From positions 10,674,218 to 10,738,217 of the forward strand of contig CM034605.1 in assembly GCA_020091685.1 (NCBI GenBank): a stretch of DNA of 64,000 bases, written 5' to 3'. The notes under the pieces were generated by a model. It searched no databases, was not told where the DNA came from, and saw nothing but the letters and a program-made list of their open reading frames with translations. Shown piece after piece: positions 9,847 to 23,542 of this stretch. Position numbers and translations under genes: made by a program. The number at the start of each line of letters is the position of its first letter. The stretch's first letter is position 1. The stretch comes from Lutjanus erythropterus. Taxonomy: Eukaryota > Chordata > Actinopteri > Lutjaniformes > Lutjanidae.

Positions 9847-10689
9847 GGCTGGGCAATGTATTGATATCAGTATTGTGATACGAGACCAGATACTGTCTTA
9901 GATTTTGTATATCATTATATCCTGATATGGAATAAGTGTTGCCTTTTCCTGGTTTTGCAGGCTGCAGTGCAGTAAAGTGACATAATTTTCTGACTCTTCT
10001 GTTTTCTTATTTTCCTTTAACCACTTAGTCATTCTGTCCACATTACTGATTATTATTTATCAAAAATCTCATTGTGTTGTTAATTTGTGAAAGCACCAAT
10101 GCAACAGAATTGACTTAAAGTACGCACTGTGCAGTAAAATGGTCCCTGTCAGTATTTTACTTTTGTATAGTATGTTTTTGGATTGATAATACTGCTGTAT
10201 TAATGTGTGTGTTGCATTTTACTGCTGTATATGTTAGGCTGTGCTAGTTAAGATAAGATAAACTATGATAATCCTTTATTAGTCCCAAAATGGGGAAATC
10301 TGCAGTGTCATAGCAGCAAAGAGGATAGCAAAATAGAAATAAGCAGCAATTAAAAACAATAAATAATACATAAGTAAACAAGCATTATTAACAGGATGAA
10401 ATATGAAAAATAGAACAATATAATAAGGGAGCATATATACAATATAAACAAGAAACAGGCTCAGCAGTTCAATTTATACCATTGCACAACAGAAATATGA
10501 ATATTGCACAGTTGAAATTACAGCTGTGTGAATACTGACAATGTAGAGTAAATAAACATAGTGCTAATAACTACTTTGAGAATTTACAGTATGTTATTTT
10601 GGAGAAATGTACATCAATATTTCTATCATAAATTGTGGAATATCCTAAAAATATCAAGATATTATTCACACGCCATATCGCCCAGCCCT
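9847..10689 (+). mobile_element. Family D repeat with an internal insertion
   Basis: The ends are inverted: GGCTGGGCAATGTATTG at the left and CATATCGCCCAGCCCT at the right. Landmarks are GATATCAGTATTGTGATA, CTTTTCCTGGTTTT and TTTATCAAAAATCTCATTG. Four copies of this family occur in the window. A segment from about 10250 (AGATAAGATAAACTATG ... CCTTTATTAGTCCC) to about 10560 interrupts it and looks like another fish repeat, perhaps the 3' part of a LINE-related element. Confidence 0.7.
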
Positions 10690-13437
10690 AAGACAACTAC
10701 AACAAAAATGTGGGATGATGATCAGAAATAACACATTCTGCATTAGATCAGGTGCAAAAGCAGTAGTGTGAGTGTATTGTAAAAGGACTGCAGAGTGGCA
10801 TAAGTGTGTGTGCGTGCGTGTGCGTGTGCGTGTGTGTGCACACGCGGATGTGTCAGAGGCACGGCTGCCTTCCCATATGTGGTCCATGCCTGGCTGGTCT
10901 ACTGTGACACAGCTGAGCCCAGAGCAGGTCTAAACATATGAATATTTAACGCAGGGTCAATGATCTCACAGACTGGCCCTCTAATTATTTAGCTTTTGGG
11001 GTGAGGCAGACTGCATACTAATTAGCTGCCAGCTACATGCCTCTTTGCTTGCTTGCTTATGTGTGTGTATGCCAGCTCAGGTGTGTTTGTGTGTGTGCTC
11101 CTCAGTATCCAGAAAAAGAAACTTAACCAGCCTACAAGCGACGACACAGTCCCACACACACTGTACAAAACATCGGCTGTCATACTGCAGATAGATAACT
11201 AGGTATTGCTTCCTCATAAAAAGACCCTTATTTCACCCCTCTTTCACTGGAGTAGCACTGAGGCCTTATCACCCCCAGCCACAGCTAGGGGGCCAGGTTG
11301 CACACTGATACTGTAAATGTCAAGCCAGCCTCATCATAACATAAGTTATTTATTATCTCATTATTTGATAAGAATGTTTCCATTTGGATGTCTTTTCTAT
11401 TCTATTAATTTTCAACATAGTTAAAATATTTCATCTACGCTGTTCTATTTATTTGATACCACTGGGCAGGTATTTGGTTATTTAATGCTACTGTATGCTA
11501 AACATTTATATCCTGCTCCCCTATATTTGGCCCTGCATGTCACTACAGCCTAAATATTCCTGATATCTTAATCCTGTCAAGAGGGAGAATCCCTTCAATT
11601 TACCTTGTATGCATAATGTACCCCCCCCAAAACAAATTTAATACTAAAGGGCAGATGAGAAAAGGCTCAATGAAATGCTTGCAGTGGAGGAGGAGTTAAT
11701 TTGTCAGCCGCCCGCCACGTCCTCTGAGCGAACAACACCTGCAGCCAGAGCACTTCCTTGATGATTTCATCACTTTATAACAGGGAGGACGGTGTCAAAC
11801 CTGGGCATTGTGTGGCCACTGCAAATGAGCCTAATACAATTTGCCCATCAGCGAGTGCTCTTGGAGGGGATGAGTTTGGATGTGTCCCATGCACGGTGAT
11901 TGGAGGTCGCTCGGTGAGCGGGGAGGGGGAAGCAAAATCAGATGATGTAAGACGGAGGCAGTGGCCTTCATTTACCAAAGAGGGATTCAACAGTGGATTT
12001 ATGCAAAATAACTTTTTGATTTTCACCATTTATTTAACACAACCATAAGGGTTAATTTCATTTTTGTCATAGTTCTTTTTTATTATTATTATTAATTTAT
12101 GATGGCAAAAAAACACAAAATCTATTGATACTTTTGTCAACATATAAAAATTAGATAGAAATGTTAGTGTGGGACAAGTTGGGAAGGGATCCAATCAGAG
12201 CTGGTCTCTGTGTTGTAGGGATGTTAGATACAAGCAGTTGCATCATACTGATCTATCTGGGAAGTAAATGGGAATGCACTTGCTGCATGTACTGTACAGA
12301 AATGTCAGCATTTCGGAGGAACAGAAACAGGCATATGGAAAAATTCCACAATGTAAGAGAAACAAGCCCATTTGTAAACAGTGTGGAGTGATAATCACCA
12401 GTAAATTAACTGACATGCTGGGCAGATACTGTACAACTTTAGAAATGTTGTTCAGTTCCAACTCCTAAGGAATAAGTCTGCAATGTAAAGCCAATTCTCA
12501 TGATCTGTACGCTTCAACTGCCATACCACCACCTGAGTTCTCACACCGTACATGTAAAATATAAAATAAAATGACAAGGCAAACGAATGCTTCCTTAATC
12601 ATCTGTGCCATCCTGTGTGCCCAAACTTCTAAAGAAAAAAGAAGCGCTGGCATATATGGACTCAAGCTAGGAAGACTTGGACAGTTTGGCTTGTCAATTT
12701 TGCAGAGAATTGGAGGTAAGCTATCTGTGTTTCACTGTTGATAGTGATTCACTTGTTTCCCTCCACATGATGCGTTGTGTCACCGTGGCATACTCAGATG
12801 CTCTGTTTTCCACTTTGTGCAGGTGCAAGGAGAAAAAAGGCAGTGATCTTGGGGAATCAACTTGTGGCTTTGCTTCAACTGTTCAAGAGCCTGATCAAAC
12901 CAAAGCTCGAGTCATCCAGCTCACACACTGGGCCACAAACAGGCTCAAATCGCATAGGGGATGTTTTTTTTTAAAGTTTGAAGAAATGTAGTATCTTTAA
13001 TGTTATACATATACTGGGAGATTAGTTGATTAAATCCACAGTAGTTCAGTTGATTAAAATCTATTCAGACAAGTAAAACTACATAAAACTAAGATAATTC
13101 AGATGACTAAAATATCACTAAAACTAAATAGCATTTCATGCAAAAGACTATGAAAATTTGCTGTCAAAATAAACACTATAAGCCAGAGATTGTCTCCATC
13201 ATGGTCAATGCATGAGGAGGGTCCAGTAAACTGTATCATCATGTAACAGTAGAATAGAGATTTCTTCTACTTATATAAATGATTTGATTCCCTAGAAACA
13301 CAAATCTGATTAGGATTGTCTTTCAATTTCCTGACACTGACAACCCACTAACCTAATTACCCCCAATTCCCAACAGAGCCTCATCCTTCCCAGCAAGCAC
13401 CAGGGAATCATCTGATGGCAACTACCTGTACTTTACA

Positions 13438-13438
<1 letters not shown>

Positions 13439-13472
<34 letters not shown>
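13439..13472 (+). repeat. AC dinucleotide microsatellite
   Basis: An uninterrupted run of 17 AC units in intron 3. Confidence 0.97.
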
Positions 13473-13473
<1 letters not shown>

Positions 13474-14851
13474 ATGACAGTTTCATTTTGATGTGTAACA
13501 TATAAAGAAAGATTTTTTTTTCTGTTAAAGCATTTTGAGAATAATCTGCTGCTCGCGTTTAAGTGCTTAAAAACTTTCTTCCAGTTCAGCTGAGATGACG
13601 CCGTCGCTACTGTCGAGATGGAAAATTCCTCTCATTGTCAAACGTGATGTCATCCCTTTCTACGGTTTCTTCCGGCGCTCCCAATGAGCACGGCCGCTGC
13701 CAGGTGGCTGTGTCTCTGCTGCTCTCCGTGATCCTCTCTGTCGGTTGAGTCATGTGGTTGTGTCAGCCAGTGTAAAGCCAGCAATGAAGGTAGATGGGTG
13801 CCTCTTTTAATTAGAACAGTCCTGGCCATAATTAACAGATGCTGACAGGAATTAAAGCTTGGCACTAACCTGTCTCATTTTACTGTCCAACAGGGCCAGA
13901 TACAGGCAAGCAGAGAGGAAGAGAGAGTGATTAAGAGCAGCTAGATGGATTCATTCACTCATGCTGTCGAGTACTGTGGCCAGGACTTTATGGGGACCTT
14001 TGTGAGGTTCATATGTCCCTTTGGTGGCACCCGAAGCTTTAAGTGGTCGGACTCTGATCGCTCTGTTGTGCTGCCTCCAAAGTAAACAGTAGGTGCGTTA
14101 TAAATGTGTGAAGAGAGTTGAGCACCACCTCATCCAAAGTCATCTCGCTGTTTTATGGGCCACTACACAGTGCAGCGAGGGTAGCAGTGGGTGAGCTCGG
14201 GTATCATCTCTTCAAAGCAGGGTGCAGGGGGAGAGGGCTTTTGGCCAAGGCGGCTGGCATTTGTGCACGGATTAGCGCAGGCCTCGGGGTGGGGGCTGGG
14301 GCCAGCTGACCTAGGGCTCTTCTTTCTCTCCAAAAACAATAATAATCCCCTTCAGAGCACACTCCTACAAAAGGGCCTGTCTTCACTCACTTTGTGTGGC
14401 CGGCCGTGGTAGGGGCCCTTATTTTGAGTCTCTCACCTGTTCTGGGTGTCTCTCTCTGGGGGAAAGTGTCAGGATGTCTGGGATGGTTGGCAATGCCAAG
14501 GGGGGCTTAGGCAGACCCTATTTTAGCTGGGAAAATCAGAAGGCCACATGGCAAGGCATGGCGGACCTTGCCTTTCAAGGAAGCCGCCCCGCTAAACTGC
14601 CGTCAGCACTATTTCAAAGGGCCCCCGTTGCCAGCTTTGCATACTTGTAAGTGTGTTGCAGCATTTTTAATCACGAGTGGTGATGAGCGAGGGTAGCGGA
14701 AAAATTGTCACGCATTGCCCCCTCCCCATCTGTTGACCCCAGGAGCTGCCATACTGACACCCCCCGTCACATACTCCATTTACAGGTTAGCTACAACATC
14801 CCTTGTGAGGTGACATCCCTGCTAGTACTGCTAATTGAAAAGACCAAACGG

Positions 14852-15630
14852 TACTTAAAAGTCCAGTGTGTAAAATCTAGAGATTTATTGGCAGAATAAG
14901 ACAGAAATTGAATATAATATTGAAAAGTATGTAGCTGAAAATAAGAACTGTTGTGTTTTTGTTACCTAAGAATCACTCCACCACTTTTTTTTCTTCAAGT
15001 GAGGAAAAAGAATATTCAGTTTGCATGATCTGCTCTTTTTAAGCATTCGAAGATCAAACCATCACTAAAGCGCATGGGCCTGATCAGACAGCGTACAGTT
15101 TTTGCAGTAAAATGCATCTTTTTCCAGCTGTTTTCTATAGGCATTAAGCATTTTGTGTATTGCCAATGTGGCTGGGTCAGCTCATGTTTTAGCCACAAGA
15201 CAAGATGAGAAAAGTGTGATACAAACTCGCAGTCACAGCAGAGAGAGAGCTCATGTGGTTTGACTGCTGCATAATATACTAAATGTGAAGAAACAATTCA
15301 TACAGTCAGTTTATCATTTGATCGTGTGGTCAGTTATAGTTCACTGATGTATGTTAACTTCTCACTGTAGGAACAGTGGTTAAATAGCCTGAAATGAGCC
15401 GCAATTTAAGTATTGTACATCGGCATGCATGCACATATTACAGGTGCTTAAACAATTAGCATTACATCTCCGCTTAGAATGAGACAAACCAAACACTGGC
15501 TCTAGTTATGGCCTTTTGCATTTTTTTAACAAGTACCACAGCCACTGTAGTTTCTCCTACATGCTTGGAAGGGAACGGTGAGGCAAGGTGCAATCTGCAA
15601 GCTGAATTTCATACACTGGTCCTTAAAAGT
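14852..15630 (+). mobile_element. Family E repeat, forward copy
   Basis: Starts ACTTAAAAGTCCAGTGTGTA and ends TACACTGGTCCTTAAAAGT, which are inverted with small differences. Inside are ATTTATTGGCAGAATAAG and, near the right end, AAACCAAACACTGGCTCTAG. A second copy in the opposite orientation is at 28028-28934. No coding capacity. Confidence 0.65.
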
Positions 15631-17314
15631 TAACTTAAGGTTGATCTAAATTTCAGTATTGTAAAAGCATTTCAAGTGAGGTTTGCCTAAATAAAAGCTT
15701 CTTTATTACTACTGCCATTGCTACATCTTGGAAACGGAGCGTGTTTGTCTTACTGGTATGATGGCCTGCAACACACGTGGACCTTTACATGTCTAGTATT
15801 TCAGGCACTATACATGTGAGTGTGGTTTGTGTGTATGTTCTGTATGTGACAATGATGGGGCTATTGTGGGATGTGGTTGTTCTTTGAATGCCAGTCTGCT
15901 GAACAACGAGAGGTGTATTGTATATCAGTGCAGACACACTTTGCTCCTCCTTTGTTTGACAAATGTCCATGACCATCACAAAGAGTTACAACGTGAGGAC
16001 AATGTGACAAAAAGCTTGAGGAACTTCACATAAATATATATTTTTTTCCTGCTCTGGTGTGTATGTGGAAGAATGTGTGTGTTAGTGATAGAGAGAGGAA
16101 GTCTGTGCCAATGAATGATGTCAATATAATCTCTCAATAGTATCTTGTCTTCTCTCCTGCTCTAAGCTCTGATCCGTTTCCATTGATCAGAGGAAAAACC
16201 TGTTGCCCCTGACATTTGATTCTTCTATTGATCACTTCCTCCTTTATACAGTCGAGGGAAAGTACAGCGACTCAACACAGGGTTTAGCCAGGTCTGCTGT
16301 AATCAGACTGCTGATCTTCAAAGACCATTTTCCTCATGCCTCTGACCACACTTGAGATATGAATGCTCTGATTGTAGCTTTTGTGCTTGCTCAGTAGATA
16401 TCCTACTACTAAGAGTATAAATATCGAACCTTAAATTCCTCAGAAGATGTCTAATATTGTTATTCTTTCTTAGACAGTGATAGATTTAATCTTGTGTTTC
16501 ATTGGGGGGCAGCACTGTACTTCGTAGGAGCTGTAAAGTTATAATTAGGAGATTTTCCATTGAGACACAATGTGACCTTTCTGCAGTAATGAAAGTAAGT
16601 GGCAACCTCAGTCACATGAGCAGTGGCCATCTCCACACCCGGGGCCTGAGCATGGCGTTGAGCCGATGGCTTCATGGAGCTTACACTGGACACACAGACC
16701 ATGTGTCTCTCTTTCCATTTCGTCTTGGTGACACTTTAAAGTGCCGGGCCTCAAAGGCTGAGCTTACGCAAAAATGCACCTCTCATCTCTCCGTTAATCA
16801 TGACAAACGTGTCTTTATTGTGACAGAAATCAGTTATTTGAGAGAGATCTGTGACAACACCTGAGCAAGACTTCAATAAGTCTGTGACAATAGTCGCAGT
16901 GTGGTGATGACAGCCGCTGTGTAAAAGAGGAGGGTCATTCTTATTCTGGGAATGTGCTGAATACACAGAAGTATGCATTAAAGAACCTCAGGCTTAGCCG
17001 AAGTCTGCATATTTGAGTTTTACACTCTTTTTACTCCTGACCTGACACTGGTCATTCATTTATAGCCACGGCTACATATTTTTGTAGTCTCTTATTCTCC
17101 AAGATGATATATTGGCATAAATTTTTCATCAGATAGTAATGCGATTACTCTGTCTTTCTGGCACTGAGGCTTTATCTGGCTGCATGCAGTCCGGGGGATT
17201 CTGTTACTGTGTGGAGATCCATACGGGCTGTGACTTCGGCTTCAGGTGGCGACTGGATATATACGCATCCATAAATTCCACTCGCCAATGAATAATAGGA
17301 GGAATAACGGTGTC

Positions 17315-17320
<6 letters not shown>

Positions 17321-17350
<30 letters not shown>
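17321..17350 (+). repeat. AT dinucleotide microsatellite
   Basis: An uninterrupted run of 15 AT units. Confidence 0.97.
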
Positions 17351-17356
<6 letters not shown>

Positions 17357-17436
17357 TGCACAGAGGTTGATGGAGAACCAGAAGTCTACGTTTTTACAGA
17401 ATTTAATTTATCAGAGCTTCTATCGCAGAGTATTTA

Positions 17437-18555
17437 CTAGGGATGTGTGCGATTAGTTGACTGAATGATTGAACATCACAACCATTGCGAGTTGGCACCA
17501 GAAATTCTAGTCGGTCGATCTATTCATTAATGTTTTATTTAAGTACAACACTGGTTAACTGTTCCCTCTAAGAAGTTACACAGCTGCCCACAGGTGGCAG
17601 TTCCCCTCATCTCCCTGATGTCCGGATGTAAACCAGCAAGGTGGAAAATGGAACATATGAGATTTCGTAAAACCGGTGTGGTTTGGCAGTATTTTGATCT
17701 AGAAAATGAAAACAAGGCTTGTTGGGTTGTGATGACATACCTACCACAGGTCATTACCATCATCAACACAGATTTTATTTTGAAAGGTCAATCTCATGTT
17801 GAGATCAGCGAATTGATCTATTTATACACCAAAGGATCAGTGCTATAACACACAAGTCACCAACACAGCCTGACACTGAGTGCTGGTTTTATCATTATGG
17901 ATCTATTTTACCATGTCTCCAAAAAAGACGCTGCAGTTCAAGGCTGGATTACAAAGCTTCTGAAAGGTAAAACATTAGTGTTAACATTAGCTCAATGTTA
18001 GCCTTTCCTGCTCAGCTTACTTCAAGGCTAAATAAGTGAGGCTATAACGAGGCTATATTAACAAACACTGTAACCTGTACTGTACATTTACAGCCAGATT
18101 GACCACTTACTTTTAGCAGCAGCGGCTCACTCACTGTCCTTCACTTGCATGCCACACAAACTTCTACACTGCCCTCCTAAAAGGAGCTATGTTGTGCTTA
18201 TGACAGTATATTTCAATAAAGTTATTAAGACAGGGGAGATAAACTGCCATCCCATAGGAATATGTTGCTTTGTCACAGTGCTAAGAAAAAATTTAGTGAG
18301 TTGTTGACACGTTTTGTAGAACCAGTAATGCGTTCATAATGCACAGTGTCACACATTTCACCTGCATTTACAATATGATTTATTTGTTGGAGAATGTGAT
18401 TTACAGCTTCGAATTTGTCTTTATACAGGCAATATTTTATGAGACAATGTTTAACCTCAGCAATTAATGAATTGTGCTTGATTTTGATTGTTTTCTGAGT
18501 GCTGTCCAGTAGTGATTTAACTGACAGGGAAATTAGCCACCAGGAACATCCCTAG
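17437..18555 (+). mobile_element. hAT-like relic with remnant BED finger
   Basis: Ends CTAGGGATG (17437-17445) and CATCCCTAG (18547-18555) are exact inverted repeats. Next to them the flanks GTATTTAC and GCATTTCT are similar but not identical, which would fit a worn 8-base target duplication. An open frame at 17594-17848 contains RKTGVVWQYFDLENENKAC, resembling the start of the BED zinc finger (VW.YF pattern) found in hAT transposases and ZBED proteins. The expected zinc-binding Cys pair and His/Cys partners are not intact, and no catalytic domain follows. This is a degenerate, non-autonomous copy. Confidence 0.5.
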
Positions 18556-19447
18556 CATTTCTACCACTATATAACCATAAAGGACAATCATACTTTACAC
18601 AACATAAGTGCTTCCTGACCCATACTCATCAGCACTTGAGGGAAACACATTTCCTTACTGAGTCAGTGAGCTACTCTCAGAGGAGGCTTGAATAAATATA
18701 ACACCGCCACTTCACCCCCAAGCCACATATCTTTCATTATTCATTTTGTCTGGCCCTTTTTGGAGCAACCAACAAGTGAGTAAGAGAGAGGCAGGTGAGA
18801 ACGCACCCAGTAATGCAATGGGGTAAGAGAGAAGGGACAGGTGTCTCCCCCAGACGAGCAGCCAAATCTCAGGGTCTCAGGGGGCTCAGTCAGTGGCGAT
18901 AGGAGAGAGAAGGAGGGGGAGGCAGGGAGAGAAACCCGGGCCAGACAAATCCATCGGAAGCATGTTTAATTGTCACTGAATTCCCTGCTGGCGTGACTTT
19001 AAAAAACCATCCACAGGAAGAGAGCTGAGATGTTCGGAAAACATTTAGTGGATCAATATGCCGGGGAGAGCTGAGACTGTGCCGAGTGTGTGCTCAGGGA
19101 CCCGGCCAGAGCCTTTCCAGGCGGAATACTGTTACATTTCTATTACTCAGACGGCAGGATCAACCTATTCAGCATATTTCTGTCCCCAGCTCAACTGCAC
19201 ATTATTTACTGCTGTGTGGCGAGGGGGAGGACAGGGGGGCTGGGAACTGTTGTCTAGGCCAACCACTTGTACTGTATGCATCTCTCACCCTGGGCTGCAA
19301 GATGAAAAATACCGTGAGACTCATTGCTGAAGCAGTTTGGGACTTAACGAAACAACTATCATGCAAACAAGTGTGTTATTCCACTTCCAGCTCCCGTATC
19401 AGATCAGTGGTGCTTTCTGTATCTGCATGAATGTTGTATAAAAGTTA

Positions 19448-19732
<285 letters not shown>

Positions 19733-21591
19733 TCAAATACTGATATTAGTTCCAAATTGGGTTGGGTGACTGGACAAATATATTGGTTAATGGCAATTGG
19801 CTGAGTCCATTGGCAATTGGGTTTAAGGGGAGATTTTTGTCATTTTATTTGCTAATTTAATGGTCTGCAGAGTGAGAGCAGCTGCTCAGTGACAAAATGT
19901 CATTTAGTGGCACAGTACACACCCACTGAGCCGGAGGACGAGTGGGTACAACCAGAATATTTTCAATTCTAACTCAGTGAATTAAGGATATATTTTGACC
20001 ACACCAGAGTTGGTGAGTGTTGGAACAGTGGAAAGGCAAACAAGTTTTTTGTTTTTTTGTTTTTCTGTCAAGTCTGAGTTTTACAATGTTAGCAAGACAC
20101 ATTCATCTTAGTTTGGTAACACACACCTGCGCAAAAATATTGGCAATTACCAAGTTACTTCCTTCTACTACTTATGTGAGTTTTGATTTATCAGGTTTGT
20201 TTGCTGGTGCACAATTACTTAGTATTTTAATAACAGATAATGAGAACAACTGGTTTCAGTTTCTCAGACATTAATATTTTGTGGTTTCTTTACAACTTTT
20301 GAAAATCACACATTTGCAGACAATCACCAACATTATTCACAATTTTCTAACATTTTGTGGACCAAATACTCAACAGATTAATTGGAAATTGCTAGTAGCA
20401 GCCCTAGTACCAGAACGTACTTAGGCAGAGGCGGATATCCAAATTCAGGATCAAAATCAGATCAGAACTGGAAGCATTTCACTTGGCACTAAATTGGGTG
20501 CTGCTACTGATGTAGTGTATACTCTTTGTGCTATCAGACATTCTATAATAAATCATCTTTCACCAACCAGGCATGGGCACTAATCACATGGATTCCTATA
20601 GAATCCATTTCTGAGGTGTGCAGGTGTTTCAGGTGTTCTCCAGTGAGTTCAGAACCTTCCAGCACTGAGGGCCACGGCTAGAGGAGAAGCCGGGGTAAGA
20701 GGTAAAGGGTGGGGGTGGGGGCCGGTGGAGGTAAAGCTACAATGGTCCTTGAGGACCCATCAGTAGACGCCACCCTGGTCCAACACTAAATTGGCCTCAT
20801 TAATTCTGCACGTGTCCCCTCCGGGCCCCGGGCGCAGGCCGTGTCCCCCTGCGCTCAGAGGGGCCTGCCACTGCCTCAATAGCAGGCTAGAGATCCAGAC
20901 ACGCTGCCCCTGACCACTTTACATAATACTCCTGCAGACCCAAACCTGTTGTTACCACTGTTGCCATTGTTGACTATTTACATAGTGTACAGGCAAGAGG
21001 CCTTATGCATTATTCAGCTGCAGCGTCTGATTCCAGGACGGAGCAATGAAAAAGAGTTTCATTGCTGCACAATAAAAGAGCCGGCTCTGCTCTACTCTAG
21101 CATTAGCAAAAGAAAGGGCACGATATGTGAGGCAATTCCTCCGCTTCTGTCTGATTCCCTACATTTTACTGTATTTGGGGGTTTTCAATAAACGGTTTCA
21201 ATATAATGGTCAGTTCAGCCTAGGAATTTGAATCATCCTCGTTTTGAACAGGCTTTCAGCTTTTAAGCTTTTGACATTGGTATTTTTCTAAACTTTTCTT
21301 TTAACCTAGGATTTATGTCATACGGGTTTATGTTATACTATGTCAGTATGTTGAGTAGTAAAATGTAATTTAATCATGAGAATTAGCTCAATATCTTTCC
21401 CTCAACCACTAAAATGCATGTAAGTAAACACAATATGTCAGCAAATATGGTTTCTGTTGAAACGACTGAGTACACACATTAGAGGCGCACAGAGGCATCA
21501 TTATTTTTATCTGTATCTGTTCAACCAACAGAATTATCTGTATCTGTCAGTTACTAAATAACAACAGAGACTAAAGTTAAATGTTGTTTAA

Positions 21592-21830
21592 TTTTGAGCT
21601 GCAAAGACTATAAAATGTTAGAAAATAGTGAAAACTGTCCATCCCAGTTTTTCAAAGTCCAAGGATATGTCTTTAAATGTCTCATTTTGTCACTCCTAAA
21701 CCCAAAGATATTCAGTTTAAACAAAGAAAAGAGTGACATTTTCAGATTTGAGAGGCTGAATGCAGCATTTTCCGCCATATTGCGTGAAAAATTACTTACA
21801 TGGTTATTTGATTATCAAAATAATGTAATT
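21592..21830 (+). mobile_element. Family A relic
   Basis: A partial forward copy with GAGCTGCAAAGACTATAAAA, CTAAACCCAAAGATATTCAG and GATTATCAAAATAATG. The ends are worn and the open frame across it is chance. Confidence 0.55.
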
Positions 21831-23506
21831 GTGTTTTTGCCACTTGCCTGATTGGGCAAGTGAGTTTCCATAATTTACTAGCCCAATGTGACATTTTACT
21901 TGTCCTGGTCACCACCATCTCCCGTTTAACTGAGGGATACAGGTATACAAAAATATCTTTAATTTAAAGGGAACAATCTTGTTGCATTTAATCAGTGATT
22001 AATTAAGGTAGATGTGACCTTTTTAGTTAGGGTGAGGTAGTCATGAAACACATTTCTTCCAAATAATGAGAAATATTTGGATAGAAATATCTTCTTTCTT
22101 TCCATTCTATTGTTTGTGCGTTCCTGAATAAAGTATTCAGATTTAGGTGCATCCTAACACAAACACTGTACAGAAACCTCTTTAACAAGAGAAGCATTTT
22201 TACCGACAGACAAAAATCCGCCCAAACACATTATGTTTGCATCCCAACATCCCTGACCCTCACTCCATATTTCTGTACAGAGACAGAAAGCTGTGTAATA
22301 TTCCACTGGCGTTCCCCCACTAGCCCCTCCAACATCCTTTGACAACTTATGCAATTATGTTAACATTATTGGACAGATCAAGTGGAGGGTCCCAAGATGT
22401 TATAAATAATTAGAAATTCCTCCTTATATCTGGGTTAGAAATCATTATGCTAATTCTCCTCATCTCTTCGGGATTGGGGTAAATAAAGGTGTGAGGGAAG
22501 CGGCTGATGAGCTCTGATTGTCTTTCCTCTGTCTGTTTTCTCTGTTGTCATAGCAGAACCAGACCATAATAATCCTATCCATTTCCCCATATGCTGGGAG
22601 GAGGCAATCAGTGCCACTCTGTGCTAGAATCAATTCATAGAGGTCTTTTTTGCTCTACATTCCCATTATACATTAACCAATCAGCAATTTGCTGGGATGT
22701 AAAGCACTAAATTCATTAAAAAAAATACAGATTTTCATTGAATCTGATCAAATATTCTCAATTTATTCTCACAGCAAACGGCCACATGTGTATGCCTCGT
22801 GGCAGGTTTTGCTTGCATGGCCCAACCCAGCACAGTTGACCCCGTGTGTCCCTGAGGACACTTTGTTTATAGGGGTATTTTTCTCTCCTCCTCCCCCTCC
22901 CCTCCCTCCTCGTTCTCAGGGGTGCTCGGGACACGTGCACAAACCACACCTGGTGGCTAACTAAGAGAGAGTTAGCCCTTTGGTATCACACACTCCAGAA
23001 ACAAAAACAAACATACGCTCGCACACTGCCGTGCCCACCTGTCCTGTCAAGCCCTCCCTGCGTCTGATGTTCTGTCAGAGGGGGCTTCTCGTAGCTCAAT
23101 GCAGAGAGACGAGTGGATTAACTAATTTTTCATCTCTTTATGGTTTATATTTAGGAGGGTGAGTGTACCAGTAGGCCTACGAGTCTATATACAGTGAGTC
23201 CCGCTTCAAAACATGCCTAACACATCTTTATGATCACTAAAGATATCCAAAAAATGTTAATAGTGAAGGCAGCCTCCGTGATCCAAACGTAAACACAAGT
23301 GTAGCCCTACTGCCAACACATAGAAACATAATACTGGAGCTTGTTCTGACTTCCAGTTTGATTTTTAGATATTTTAAAACACAAACACTAGAAACACTGG
23401 CTAAATCTAAGTAATTATATATCTTATTATTATCGTATTATATATCTGAAGCTGTTAAATGTTTATTTTCATTATGTCAAACTATTGTAACAATTAACTT
23501 CCAAGG

Positions 23507-23509
<3 letters not shown>

Positions 23510-23538
<29 letters not shown>
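23510..23538 (+). repeat. CA dinucleotide microsatellite
   Basis: A run of about 14 CA units followed by GCAC. Confidence 0.97.
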
Positions 23539-23542
<4 letters not shown>

